Below are positions 1 to 13,900 of a DNA stretch of 64,000 nt, one piece after another. The DNA is from Rhea pennata (Eukaryota > Chordata > Aves > Rheiformes > Rheidae). Under the pieces are notes generated by a model, which was given only the letters and a program-made list of their open reading frames with translations, was not told where the DNA came from and made no database searches. Every line of letters begins with the position of its first letter. Positions within the stretch are counted from its first letter, which is position 1. The stretch is taken from contig NC_084663.1 in NCBI RefSeq assembly GCF_028389875.1, positions 13,406,666 through 13,470,665 of the forward strand. Direction: 5' to 3'. The position numbers were made by a program, and so were the translations under genes.

Positions 1-33
1 ATGATCATTTACTTTTGTATTTAGTATACATAC

Positions 34-72
34 CCTTCCCATTTCAAACTCTCGACAGGCCATTACAATTAT
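34..72 (-). CDS. PTPN12: PTPN12 coding exon 5 (residues 128-140)
   Basis: Seen: the acceptor TTCTTTCTTTTCAG (86-73) is followed by 39 nt coding [13 protein letters not shown], then the donor GTATGTATA (33 leftward). Both phases are 0. Known: IIVMA(C/T) is a conserved core beta-strand of classical tyrosine phosphatases, and the match to PTP-PEST is complete as far as I recall it. At 39 nt it is a small exon. The next exon (starting at the KKCERYW stretch in relatives) is outside the window. Confidence 0.94.
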
Positions 73-3000
73 CTGAAAAGAAAGAACAAGATACTAGAAG
101 TTAGCTGGATTTAGATCAAGTATATTCACACACCAAAAGTCCTTTTCCACTCAAGCAATCACTGATTTTCTTCAACTAGCTTTTCCAGAAGAGACCTATA
201 ACAGCATTTTCTATTCTGAAGATGCATGTTCTTTTAATTTTAAAATAGTGTCCAAGTTTTATCCCATACAAAATAATCCACAACACTAGTACACTATCTT
301 AAATCTAGCAGTCTTTATTTGAATTCACTGCCATCCTCTACAAACATCTTACTCATTCTGTAATTTGAAATTGAATCTACAGTCTACACTTAACCATAAA
401 ATACGGAATCATTTACTCACTGTAAGAAAACACAGCTATATCTGGTAAAGATAACACAGACTGCTTAGAAGTGGTGCAAAAATCTATTTTAGACATGAGA
501 ATCGAATTTTAAATGAAGTTTTCAAGTATATTAATCTGATTAACACAACAAAAAAGTTAATTGTTTCAATATTAAGCAACCACAACTTAAGTATCTGGTA
601 AAACAGAAAACCAAACTATTTTCGGAAAAAAATACCGGTTGCACATAATACATACGTGCTATTAAAACTGGGTAACTCATAAGAATAACTGTTGAAACAG
701 ATGTAGAACATATAAATCAATGCTTAATCCAAAATTAGCACAAGTAGAAAGGAAGGTTTTTATTTTGTTTGAAATGCTACTTTGACCTGATCTGGTTAGT
801 CAACATTAAGTTGGAGAAATTAGGTCTTCTACAGGAGAGACTTGATTCAAGTACTGACCTATTCATAAGAGCACATGATTGTTTTACTGACAGTCACTAA
901 ATTGAATATATAAAATTAATGATATACAGAATGCTATTTAGATCATGAAATTAAGATTTGAGAGTAACTCCTGCTAAAAATGGTAAGTTACTGTCAGCAC
1001 TCTTGATACCAATAGAGAGCTCAGAATAAAGATGTGAAATCACTTTTCTATGAAATTTGGTAATAGTTGTTTTTGGGGAGTGGGGTGTTTAAAGCAGGTA
1101 CTTACAGCAACATTGTATTCCCATATCATCCTCCAAAAGTCTATTACTGTGTTTGCTAATGGCCCCTGGGTAGCAACATATGCTTTTGGCCCATGTACTC
1201 CCTAGGATTGCACAAAGGAACACGTAAGTTTTATACAGAAAATTTGCATTGAATAGAAGTCTTCAGGTTACAATGAAGTAAAATTAGAATATCAATCTTC
1301 CAATCTGACAGAAAGGGTGAAGATGAAATATGAATCCCATTTAAGTTAATGGAAATCTTGTTGGTGATTTCAAGAGGGTCCAAGATTATAACAGCTACCT
1401 TGCCTCAAGAGACTAACAGAAAATATTAACTTAATATTTTCTGTATGTTCCAATTCTGAAGATTTCCTTTAAGCATGCATTGACTTCTTTATTACCCAAG
1501 TATCTAATGATCAAAATTTGGATGTACACTTCCTGTCAAATCTTTCTGCTAAAAAGCACTGCCATGAACAAATTCGTGTTCCCCCCCTCTCAATAGTATC
1601 ACATTTAAAAAAATCCATTTTTAAAAAAAAAAATCTGTTTTATACGAAACCTGAAAACATTTCTGTTAATATAAGTGTTTGGCATTTCAAGTTAAATATT
1701 TAAGAAATGAGATTTACATCTCATTTTTCCTAAGTAAGCATTAAGCAGTAGAAGCAGCATCAGAATAAAACCACAGGCAAAATCCAAGAAAATCAAGAGA
1801 ACTTGCACTTTGAAATTGTACAAACAGGAGCATAACAGATTTTCAGCCAAATTCTGATTTGGTTTTAAGAATGTTAGATACAATTCCATTGCTACATTTC
1901 TCCTGTGAGCAGTCAGGAATACTTATTAACACACATGCTATATACAATTTATCAAACACCTCATTTATGATCTCTAAAAATAGTTTCTCTTCTAAGATCT
2001 ATTTTTAACAGGATGTTTCAACAAAATCGTATTTGAATTTTGCAATTGTATAAAGTTCCAATTTGGTTGTCTGCCAATTGAAAACGAAATATTTTATACT
2101 GCATTACAGAGAATGAAATTAGAACTTAAAGATTGCTTTATACATGCTTTCACATATGAAAATTTACTCAAATTGTATTAAAAGAACGTCTTCCCATATA
2201 GCTTTGAATTCTTGTCTCAAACTACAATATTAAAACTGCACCACTCTGAAATAAAAGCTTGAAAAGGGAATTTTAACATAGTTAGATTTTAATACACACC
2301 TTAATAAAGTTTGCATTGATGTAGTCTGAATCTTGTGGAGGAGTCTTTAAAGTTAGTTTAACCCGGCTGTGATCAACTAAAGAAAACACAGTATTTTTAA
2401 AAAAGGAAGCATTACAAGATGCATTAATCCCTATGTGTAACAATAATATGTATTACTAGGACAAATTAATCTTTTTTAAAAAATTCCTTGAAGACAAAGA
2501 CCATAGAAACAGACAAGTCAGTTAATAAAATTAATTCTGGGTAAGTCAGCTCAGGTGGTAACAAGAAGAGCTACTACTGCTATGTGCTTCTGACACTCAA
2601 ACTGCCAGAGAAGCATCTACTATAATTTCAAGTGATTCATGACAAAAAAGAAAAATTCAATTGACTGAAGCAAAATTGTAGTTGCACAGTTTTAACAGAG
2701 ATCATGACAGTCAGTATTAAAGAAAGTTTACTATGCCCATTTAAAGAAAGCAGAAGGAATAATAAATAAAATAATAATAAAAAAAAAGCAGCACAGTAGA
2801 AGCAGTAGACAAGTCTCAAAGTCCTGCCAAGGAAGAGCTTATTAACTATTATACAACGAAACATGTTCTAGGTTTATTGCTTCGGCACAGACTGGCACCT
2901 CCACCTAAATACTAGTCTCCTCAAACACTAGGCTTGGTGCTTCACTGGAGCACAAGTACATGTAATTTCTAAACCAGAAACAGTATAGATAGATATTTAG

Positions 3001-6000
3001 AGGTTTGTGAAATTCCACATTTCTAGCTCAATCATTAGCAATTGTCTTGGAGAAAGTTTTCCTATAAAAACAGCAGATCTTTGGACATTAAAATCCTCAG
3101 CAATCTTTTAAAAATATGCTTTATTGTTTAGTGACAGAATAAATTAAACAGCTTGGAATTCTTTTCTGTAGTGAAAATTAGCATTATCTTAATACTGTGG
3201 CTAACTGACAATTCTTAAAGAGAGAGCAAGTGTTTAGCAGGTCTGCCAATCCCTCCACGTCATTTTGATACCAACACTTCCCAGCTGGCACAAAAAAGCA
3301 TTCCAACTCTGTAATAAAGGCTCTTGAGACTATAGTTTAAAGGTAGAGTTTATTGCCAAAAGTGTTGCTCCAGGCTCTGATAAACAGTAAAAATATCAGC
3401 ACTAGATAATCAGAGCACGCAGGCATACAATAATCTAGAACACACAGAAATTCACTGCAGTTTACTACCAGAAAGCCTCTTGAAAACAAAAACTAAAGTA
3501 TATTTAAGACCATTCTTAACTTCAAACAAATACCCAAAGCTGCTCAAAGTCATATCTACAGTTAATGTTGTTATTTGCTAGTTTTCCTCATACTGTGACT
3601 GTAATGCTCCTAAGCTGGGGCTGGGAAGTGGAGATGTTAGGCACCTGGTTGAGTTCTAGAATTATTTTGAGTCAAAATTAAAATGACAGCCTGACATGGC
3701 TCTGTAACCTAACAAACAATTTCTTTCAACAATGGCTCTCCTAATAAAATATACAAATGCTTAGTTACTTTGCCTTTCAAGTTAATGTTTTTATCAAAGT
3801 TATTTTTCTACAAATTATCACTAAATTTGCCTTTTAGTAGAAAAAAGGGCAAATTCACAACACATTAAGTGTAACAAACATTCTCCTTTATTCTCTATTA
3901 ACACATAAATCAGACTCACATGGTAAAATGTCCTTATATCTATTCTTTTTAACATTTTCTTCTTTTTCTCCAGTGGCTGTTGGATAGATCTTTTCTGTTC
4001 TGTACTTTGTTGATAATCTTCTTAACCTCTGAAATAAGATACTTACGTTATATTTTCAAGTATTAAGATAATGGAAACATCATTATGTACTACATCATTG
4101 ATAAAGTATAAGCAGATCACTCAAAAAACTGTTCTTCTCTCTTTTTATAATATTCACCAAGATAATTTTTCAAAAATCTTATTTGACACATTCAGATCTT
4201 CAGCAGTCAGCACCATCTGGAAACCGGCTCTATACAGCATCACATGTGGAACCTTTGAAAAACACCACGTAGCAGTATGGAATACTGCTGTATTTTACTT
4301 GGAAAGTACACTGCCATGTTTAGGAGTAGTGGTTGTGTTAAGAATACCTGTGAGAAATTGAGAAAAATCTATTACTCCTCAGAATACTTGCAAGAACAGC
4401 ACAGATCAGGTTGGCTCAGGAATGGCTGCTATCAGCCAGTATTTTCTTCAAAGCTCGTGGCTTTTAACAAAATCACATCTAAGCAGAAAGCAGGAACATG
4501 CTTTTGACAGGCATCCGTTCCTAATACCCAACTTCTGTTGAGTTGCTAGCTCACAGAGTACCTGTGTCACCCTGCCTTGCAGGGACAGGGTATTCCCAAC
4601 TAATATATGAATGACAGGAGCTCTGTTAAATTCACAGTATGTCCACATTTGCCCATCCATTTATTTCAAATCCTGAGTGTACAACAGGCAAAGCCAATAA
4701 AAATGAAACACAGCCCTTCTCTTCTGGCAGCCTGGAAGACACCAAGAACAATACAGGAACCTTTTTTTTTAAAAAAAAAAAAAAAAAAATCCTATTCATA
4801 CTAGGCATTTGTAATATTTAGTCAAGGAGGAAGTAAAAAAATTGCATGAAACCTTTATGAAGGAGAAGATAAAAGAAGCCCTGTTTTTTATTGTAGATTG
4901 TACATATATCCAGATTTGAAAAGGAACTTGACTAAAAAGTAAGCTCTGGCTTCCAGCTAAATCTAAATGGTTTGAAAAACAACCAGCTTACCGACACTAC
5001 CACGGTGATCACTTGACATGATCTTTAGAAACGTAAACACTGCTTATCATGGACTATGGTAAAAACATATAGGCAGAAGGGCATCATAGGAAAGTAAAAC
5101 CTCACTAGGTGTCTTCCTGCATTCTTCCAAATCTACCAAAACATTTGGGAGACCTCCTGCACTCTTCAATTTAATAAAAAGGAAAAAGGAGTTATGAATT
5201 CAAGTTCCTCCATAATTATTCCAGCAAAAAAATAGAAGAGGGGAGGAGACACCCCCCCAGATTTAGTATGTATAGTACTTATGCAAAACACTATCTTTAA
5301 ATTTATCTTGATATAGTGAAAAACAAACCATTTGATGCAAATTCAGATAAAAGAACTTCACATTAATTCTGTTGAATAATTTGTATACAACAGTATGAGA
5401 GCAACTCAAAAAGCACCAGTTTTCAGAAAATTTATCTACAATAAAATCCTACAAGAGCAGGAATAATTCACCAAATGTTAAAAGGAGTAACAGAATTAGC
5501 ACACTTTTTTTTTCTTGAATTTCACTACTTTTTAGAAGTTGCAACATTAGTAGATGGCAAAAAACCACCACCAGTTTGTAACTTGCACACACAGTAGGCA
5601 GCTGGAGAAATCTGATTTATAAGGTGTACAGAAATAAAACAAGAGTACTGAAGAACTAAAGAAAGGTGATCTGCTCATGGGATATATTTTGTCTTATATA
5701 ATACTGCCCTCATCTTCAAAGAAAAAAATACCACTCATTAATCAAAATATAAGACTATGCACCAACCAAACCAGGATCTTAAGAATAGTAAAATAAATAC
5801 ACATAATTCATGTTCATAGACATAATATCAGCTAACAATAAAAAGACTGACAGTGTGAAACAGATCAGAAACCTCCAAACCAAAAGAGTAGAGTGAAACA
5901 CAGATACTTTTGAAGCATAGCCAGGATGATTTTTCATGTTTTCCCCCTTCTCAATTTGCTTATCTAATTTGGGTTATCTTAGTGATCTTTACAGGGCAAA

Positions 6001-9000
6001 TGCTGCAACTGTGTTTAGAAAAAAAAAAACAGAGAAAGATTAACAAAAAGTGATATCTAAAAACTATAGAACAGAAGATATTTTACGTGAGAAAGGATAT
6101 ATTTGAGGAAATTATACCAGTAAAATGTTAGACATCACAAAGCACCATAGGAAAACAATATTACATTTTATGCATATTCATCACCTCGTTAAAAGACTCA
6201 GCAAATAGGAAATTGAACTTGGATATTCCTCTGTTCCACAACACAGGTAATAAGGTAAGTAAGTAGAGTTGTGAGATTGTTCAGAAATAGAATAAGCTAC
6301 TATCTACTGTATGCTTTGAAAGAGAACAATTTGACTAGGAAGTCAGGAAAACTCTAAAGCCTGAACTTTGAATGAAGCACCACCAGAACAGAAAGGTGGC
6401 AGACAAGAACGGGAGAACTAGCAGCGCTGGAGACAGGAGCTCTGCAGAGAGCCGGGCGCAGCGCGGAGCCGCCGGCTGCACGATGCAAGGGCGGCAGGAG
6501 GCTCCAAGCTCTCCCGGCACAGCTGACGGTGACCAGAACAAGGAGGAGAAAGTTCTCAAGGTTGGAGTGGGGGTAATGGCAGGCAGAAGACAGTTTTGTT
6601 CAGATTCCCTTAAGCTGAGGGCAAGAAATCCAGCACGATCTGTTACAGTCCAGTTTTATGCAAACCCACAATAAACAACTGTCCACAACACAAAGCAGCA
6701 CTCATTTGGGGTACATCAGCAAAACCGTCAGCCTGGTTCCCAGCAGATACTCGGACCCAAACAGCAAGGACATTAGGGATCAAACTGGTGCCTCTGCAGA
6801 GCCCAGTGGAGGCCTCCGGGACACTTGTATTCATATCCCCTGCAACAGCTACTCCAGTACCGCAAGGACTTTCATTTACATATTTTTAAGAACAAAATTT
6901 TCAGAAAAGTAACTGGATACTCATGACTCATTATACTTGAAGAACTACCCCTCAGAAGGCCGTAAGTTCCGCTCGCATTAGAAATGCTCAAGTTGAATTC
7001 TGCTTATTCACTGTGTTACAGAAGTGGTTTGTGGGATGGTGACAAATGCTTACCACAGATGACAGTGGGGGATGAGCTTGTGACAAAAACAGTTTGAGTT
7101 TCAGAAACATACTTCCAACTTCCACAGTGCTGTGCAGTCTGTACTACAAATTAATGAAGTTATTAATGCTTTACTATTAAAAAAGACAAACCAACTTTTA
7201 AAGTGCAATATATGGAATCCTACTATATTAAGAAGAACTTAATCAGTTGAGGAAATACAGACTTACCAGTTGAGCAGTCAACCTATTTCATGCTTTAGAA
7301 AATTGGTAAAGGCACAATACCACAGAAACGTCGTTTGGGGACTACAGAAAGTACTTTACACCTCCCACTATGATCTTAAGAACTCAATTTAAGAACTTGA
7401 GCATTATTTATCATGTAACCAAAAAGTTCTTGTGCCTCCTTCCTGATCTTCCTTGTAAATATATATCACTAAGGCTTCATTTATATAGAACTCTCAAGTT
7501 TTCTCCTAGGAATTATCTGACATTTACGATGGTCAAATCTCATTTAATAAAAAGAAGATTCAAGTAGATATTATTGTTCTGATGGCACTTGTCTGGGAAG
7601 CACTATATAATTCTGTATTAAACATCAACTGCTAGACTGCTCCAAGGTTCCCATGATTTACTTATTACACGACAAGAGACAAGGTAACAATAAAGTTTTA
7701 CATGGACAGTTGTGGCATCAGAGCTGTGATGTAACACCAGTTACACAAGAAGTTTTACAAAACAAAATTTACTTTAAATTTTAAGGAGTACTTATTTAAA
7801 ATTTTGAAAAAAACTCCTTTCTATAAGAATTCTCTTTTTACATTAAGCAAAGCAAAAAAGGGTATACTCAAAAACTTTTGGAAAACAATGCATAAATGCA
7901 TACATTTCATAAGATGGCAATTTCTCTGATAAGCATAATATTGCATTGCTCTTTCTAGCAGCAGGGGAAGGAAAACACACAAGTTAAGTTCAGCTGCCCT
8001 CTCCATTCTAACAATTTAAATAAACTTAACAAGGGCAAAATAGCATTCCCAGTATTTTTATACAGTGACAAAAAACCTCTCAAGAACAATGTGAACCAAA
8101 CCACCAGAAAAATTCAAAATTACCAACTTTCCAGTTATCTGTGGTCAGATTATAGAGGTTTCAGATTCTGTCCAAGCTGTGAACGCCGAGATGCCAGAGG
8201 CCTTTGTTCAAAGACAGCTGCAGTGCAAACTCAGATAAAACCACCTTGGTTTTAGAAGTATTTTTGCTTAGAGTCCCTGTAAATCCAAGCGGTCTCTCTA
8301 CTGTCACCGACCTCTCTGGGAAGCGCTAGGACAAGCTGTGAGAAACAAACCTGGCTGAAGAGAGAACGTTTCTAGAGCCTCTGCAGCTCTGGCGTGCAAA
8401 AGCAAAACACGAGCAAAACATGAGCAAACGGCGCGCGGCGCTTCCCTTCGGCGCTCTGCCAGGGCAGGAGCGGAGCGGGGCGCCAGGGCGGCTTCACGCA
8501 GAGGCTTCTGGGGACACTGGATCCAGCTGCGCTTAATCAACATTAAACTGGATCTACATGAAACACCACTGGTTACCCCACATTCCCCTATATTAATGTA
8601 ACTGAATAGCTAAATATGATTTCAAGTATCATACTTGCATCTAAATCTCTCAACTATCTGGTGTACATTCATACTCCAAATACTTAGCATCTGCGGTCGC
8701 AAATGAACACGTGACAAAAACATGAAGATAACTACATGCAAGAGAGTGACCGAGAGTCTAAGCTGAAAGTTAAAAAAAAACTAGTATGTACATTAATACT
8801 TAACATACATATATGCGCGCCCGTGTGTGTGTGTGTATACACACACATATGCACATGTATTTACGACCTGTCTACAGATAGCTCTAATTTTTAACTTGAG
8901 AGTATCCCTTTCACCATTTTGCACTAGGAGCATTGGAGAAACAACTTAAAGTTGTGGCAAATGTCAACCTCTCTTCAGTTAGTCCTGCCAGCTTTCAAAT

Positions 9001-10863
9001 AACAATCATTTTTAAGAATTCCTAGCTCTCATGACCATAGGAAAAAGCCTTCTCAAACACTAAATAAGCAAAACCAATACAATGAGAACGATCCAAGACA
9101 GCAGAAGAAAAATTCCATTATTTCTCAATATTCTTGTATGGCTTTGGCTGCATGGAAAAGGTTAGCAGCCCAGATCTACCCTATTTCTTTCTCTGAAGAA
9201 AAGCTCTGAAAGGGGATTTGAAGCTGAGATGGCAGAAAGAACAAGAGGGAGGAGACTTTATTGCCTTAGTTGATCCTACAAGCAACCGCTACCAACTCGA
9301 GCTCTAGAAAGCGGTGCTCCACGTCTGCTCTGCTGCACTGACGAGTACATTGGCCTGATAACCACAGTCTTTGCAGAGCTCTGTCTCCTGTATTTCACAG
9401 AAGATGCTTGGTCTAAAAAATTGTAACATCCACTACTGTGTTCAAGGAAGTTTTCATGAACTGTCTAAATGAAAAATCCCTCCAAAATTACTGATGGAAC
9501 TGAAAATAGCATTATTTCAGTATTAATTGGTATATTTTCCACTCAGAAGAGAAGAATTCATGCTACTGCACTAGAGATTTACATCCCATAAAGACATAAT
9601 AGCCAATGCAGGCAAGGCTGTTAGATCCCCATATAAAAGAAAGCCAAAAAGATTGTATTAAGCCTGGGAACAGATTAAAAACCAGAAGTATTCTCTCAAG
9701 AATTAGATAACGTTAGGCTAGTGTTTTCCATCTTTCCAAACCTATGAAACATGCCAAATAAAATTAGAACACCAACATCTGCTAAACTCCTAATAATTAA
9801 GGACAGCTTCACATAGACATAGCAAACCTTGAGTTGATTACTTCAAAAGCCTCCCTTCCTCTTCCATTTCTGAAACTATTCATATACTCTCTTCATATTA
9901 GGATGGTTAATTTAAGCAGAGATTATCTGTTGCAGTTAACTCATGTTCTGCATAATAGCTAACTTACATAGCCAGTATCTGGCTAGTTTTGCAAAGATAG
10001 AGAAAACATTTGTGGTCTGTGGATGAGTAAGTAAATAAGTGGGCAAAATGTAATAAATGACACAGAGTAAAACATTTAATTACTAAAGCATAATCAGATT
10101 TTAGTTCAAAAGTTACTAATATATGTTTTAAGATTTTTTTTTAAAAGCTCTGCAGTCTATGCTGCAGCATATGCACTACACATGGACACTTAAAACTTTG
10201 GATTATAACTTTCTGTCCCAAAATCACACTGTTTCTTTAGCACACTCATTTGTTGCAAAAACACATTGTATGAAGTGAAAATGTTTAGGACAAGACAATT
10301 GACAGTACACCAGCAGTGACCCCACAGTTACAGGCTGTGTGTGAAGAATGCGAATATTCCTATTAATCTGAAAACATCCAGCTAGAAAATAGACTGTCTG
10401 AAGGTTGGAAAGCATGCCTCAAAGCAAAAACAGAAAAAAAAAGGCATTTAAAAATTAGCTAACACCACAAATAACAGGCTTCTTAGCAGTGTTAAAGAAA
10501 ATCAGAAATAATTCTTGATAACTCAAAACAGACAAAAGTCTGAAATTTTTGCAACAGACCACAGAATGATTCTTATATACACAAACAGCATAAAGAAACA
10601 AAGCACTTTCAACAAAGAAACAAACAAGGAAATGAAGCCCTTTTAACCAGAGACCACCCTGCTTCGAGCATAATTTCCCAGCTAGTAGATTTCTTACTTT
10701 CCTGTTATTCCTTTGCTGCTGGGCTTGCGTATGTTTTTTTTCATGCTGACAGCTCAAGTATCTTAAACTTAGCATTTAATCTTGAACTTCCATTTAAACG
10801 TTTCTTTGAATGTATAATCACACTTACTTATATTCCTTGCTACGTTAAAAAGGTAAGACACTC

Positions 10864-10903
<40 letters not shown>

Positions 10904-13900
10904 TGGTGAATGATTTTTGAGAATGGTTTTACACAACCAGTTATGTTTCCATGTAATCAATGTATCCAAAAAAACTTTCTACTGAAGAAAACAGCTACTA
11001 AATCCCAATCAATCCAGCAATCTAGAGCAACATGCAGCATACAAAATATCCCATCTTCATGTTAGCCTTCTACACTGATCTCCTCAATGATTCATTTTTC
11101 ACAAGCAGTTGAACTTTTAACTCAAGACCATAACTAAAGGCTTGAATTGTCCTTCACAGAGTTATCTGCAGCTGATATCATTCATTTCAGGGCAAAAGAA
11201 CGATGATTTCTAAGTTTTGTTCAAATTTTTTTAGCACTTGCACAATAACTTTCCATACCCATCTACTGAATAAATACCTTAAAATAAGGAAGCTAAAGAC
11301 TTAGTTTTCCCACCTCCACAGCTGAGTTATTTTGCAATGTTTTTTTCACAACACAGTAGATATTAACTGTATTAGTAGTCCTTGTACAATTCTACTGTCA
11401 GCATTTCACCAGTTTTACAAGAAACTGAAAGATATGTATTTAAGTCTCACTCATACTGAATCAGTATTTACTTCAAAGTCAGAAATTTAAGGTCTTACCA
11501 TAAGATGGCTATAAATAACTTGCAAAAAGCTAGCAGTCTCAGTTCAGTTTGCATTACAAGAGCATTTCCTCTGCAGCAGGAAAACCCTATACATGGCCAC
11601 AACTTTACATTTCAGAGCTTGTATCTTACTATTCATTATATCTTTAAACAGCAAAAAACACACTGACGAGCGCTCAAAAAAAGAAGCTACGTAGCCAATA
11701 CAGAGCAGGTACAGTTCAGACAAATAAGCAGCATTAGGGACTAAATGTGTGACAGTTAAGCCTTTTTCTTTGCCTAACAAATATTCTGGTAGAATTAGAA
11801 AGCCTGTCAATATGTGCAATCAAGAAGCATGGCAACTGAGATCCATTTTGGGGTCCAAATGACCTTACTGAGACATCTCCAGAACCCTGAGATGCTACCC
11901 CTTGCATTCTGTGACATCCTTCAGCATACAGTTGAATTGCTACATGACGACACGAGCTCAGCATTAAGTATGCTGATGCTGAATACACAAGAAATTCCAG
12001 TAAAAATACTCTGGTTTTATCTTTCACTATAAGCCTAATTATTTTTTATTTTAGAAGCAGGCTTGAACCTTGTATAGAAATACAGAATCTGTAGAGACTT
12101 TCAGTATTTTAGAATGCCTAGTATTCATAAGGCAAGGTTAGGATACTGCTAATGTAGCTACGTTAGTTTATAATTGGGAAGTGAAACACAAGGTTAAGTA
12201 CTGTTCCCCCAAAAGAAATCAATCTAAAACCTTTCCAGGCTTAAACAAGAACACTTTTAACAGGCAGTGAATCAGTATTTCCACACATCACCATATACAT
12301 ACCACAGCTGAGCAAGTTTAAATATACAGTTGACCTGAAAAGCAAAAAAAAAGGAAAGAGGTATCAAATAGAAAATACATTTTTCCTAACTGGTGAAAAC
12401 ACGCTTAAAACTATTTTCACCCCTTCTCTAAGGCTGTGTCTGGAAGCCAAGGAATGTGCTAGTTATAAAGAGGCCATTTATGACAGAGTTCAATAGCGTT
12501 TTAAGAGCCAGAAAAAAGTAGTCCCTTTAAAGAGAGAAATTTGTACTAAGACTTCAACTGTAATAACCCTAGCTAATAACCAGCACAATATTTACAGATA
12601 GGCAAAGGAATTTTGTGTTGTAATTGTTCATATTTGGAGTATCTGTCAATTTTTGGTTAACAAATGTATCCCCCATCAGTTCAGCTGTGCGTGCCTTTCA
12701 ACTAGATTTTGCCAATTCTGGTTTCAAAAAGAGATAGAGCAGTGAATGCAACAGCCAACAAAATTCTCAGAATTGCAGCAGAAAGAGCTATAAAACAACT
12801 ACTCAAAAGCAAAGCAGGAACAGCTAGCACAGAAACAAACATCGAACACAAGTTGTTCACAAGAACAACTTCACGTATTTTTCTGTTAAAGCTATTTGTT
12901 CTTAACAGTCAAACATTCAACAGCTGAAAGTGCCACAGCTAAATGCTCGAACAACAGACTATCATTGTTTGTGTTTTGCTGAATTAAATATATATATATA
13001 TATGTGTGTGTGTATACATATACATGTATATGTATACACACACACATATATATACACACACATACATACATATATATATACATATATATATATATGAAGC
13101 TCTCTTCCACAGTGTGGATACATGAAGTATGTATCTACTATGGAGTATTTTCTAACACTATGGAGTACCGCTCATACACTTTTTTTCCCCTCCACACAAA
13201 CTGAAAAATGACTAGCAAAAAAACCATTTGCCTCTTCTGCAGCTCTACAGCACAATTTCAGTAGAACACCCAGAGACAAGAACATTATATTGAAGTTAGT
13301 AAGAAATAAATGAAAAATTCTTTAAATTGGATGGTTTGAAGTTTAACTTTTGGTTAAGTATGAACATTTTAGAATAAATTTTAAATGTTGAAGACATGTA
13401 AAAGCTTGCAACTAGCTAAAGGGCGAAGTACTGTATGTGCCATAAGAGCCCCCTTTCAAATCCAGAGATCAGAACATAAATCCCCAATATTTCTACAATA
13501 AAGTAGAAGTATTTTATAGTCTTTTGTACATAAAAGCAACAAGTCAAATTTTAAATTATTTTCCAGTCTATAGATTATCTTTGTTACATTTATAATGTAA
13601 TTACTTCAGAAATCTTCTGGTTTTCTGTTTTGTAAAGCAGAGAAATGTTCTACCTCATATAAAGTATGCATTCAATCATATAAAGGCTTTTAAAAGTAGC
13701 TGTGTAACAAATGCATCCTGCAGAGTAAAAATGTCAAAGTGAGAGGCCAACTACCAAATACAACCTCTTCTAAAATGTCAAACTTCAACAACCGAAAAAA
13801 GTCAACTAGTAAAAACAAATCTGTTTCAGGCAAGTGTCTTATCAGTGAAATTACTGATGAATTGTTAAAACAACCTCAACTGCTGCAATCTCACTGCTTA

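Noticed and set aside
4041..4100. Extra PTPN12 exon ending at the GTAAGTAT motif
   Set aside because: The sequence before it has no PTPN12 similarity, and exons 1 and 2 join correctly without it.
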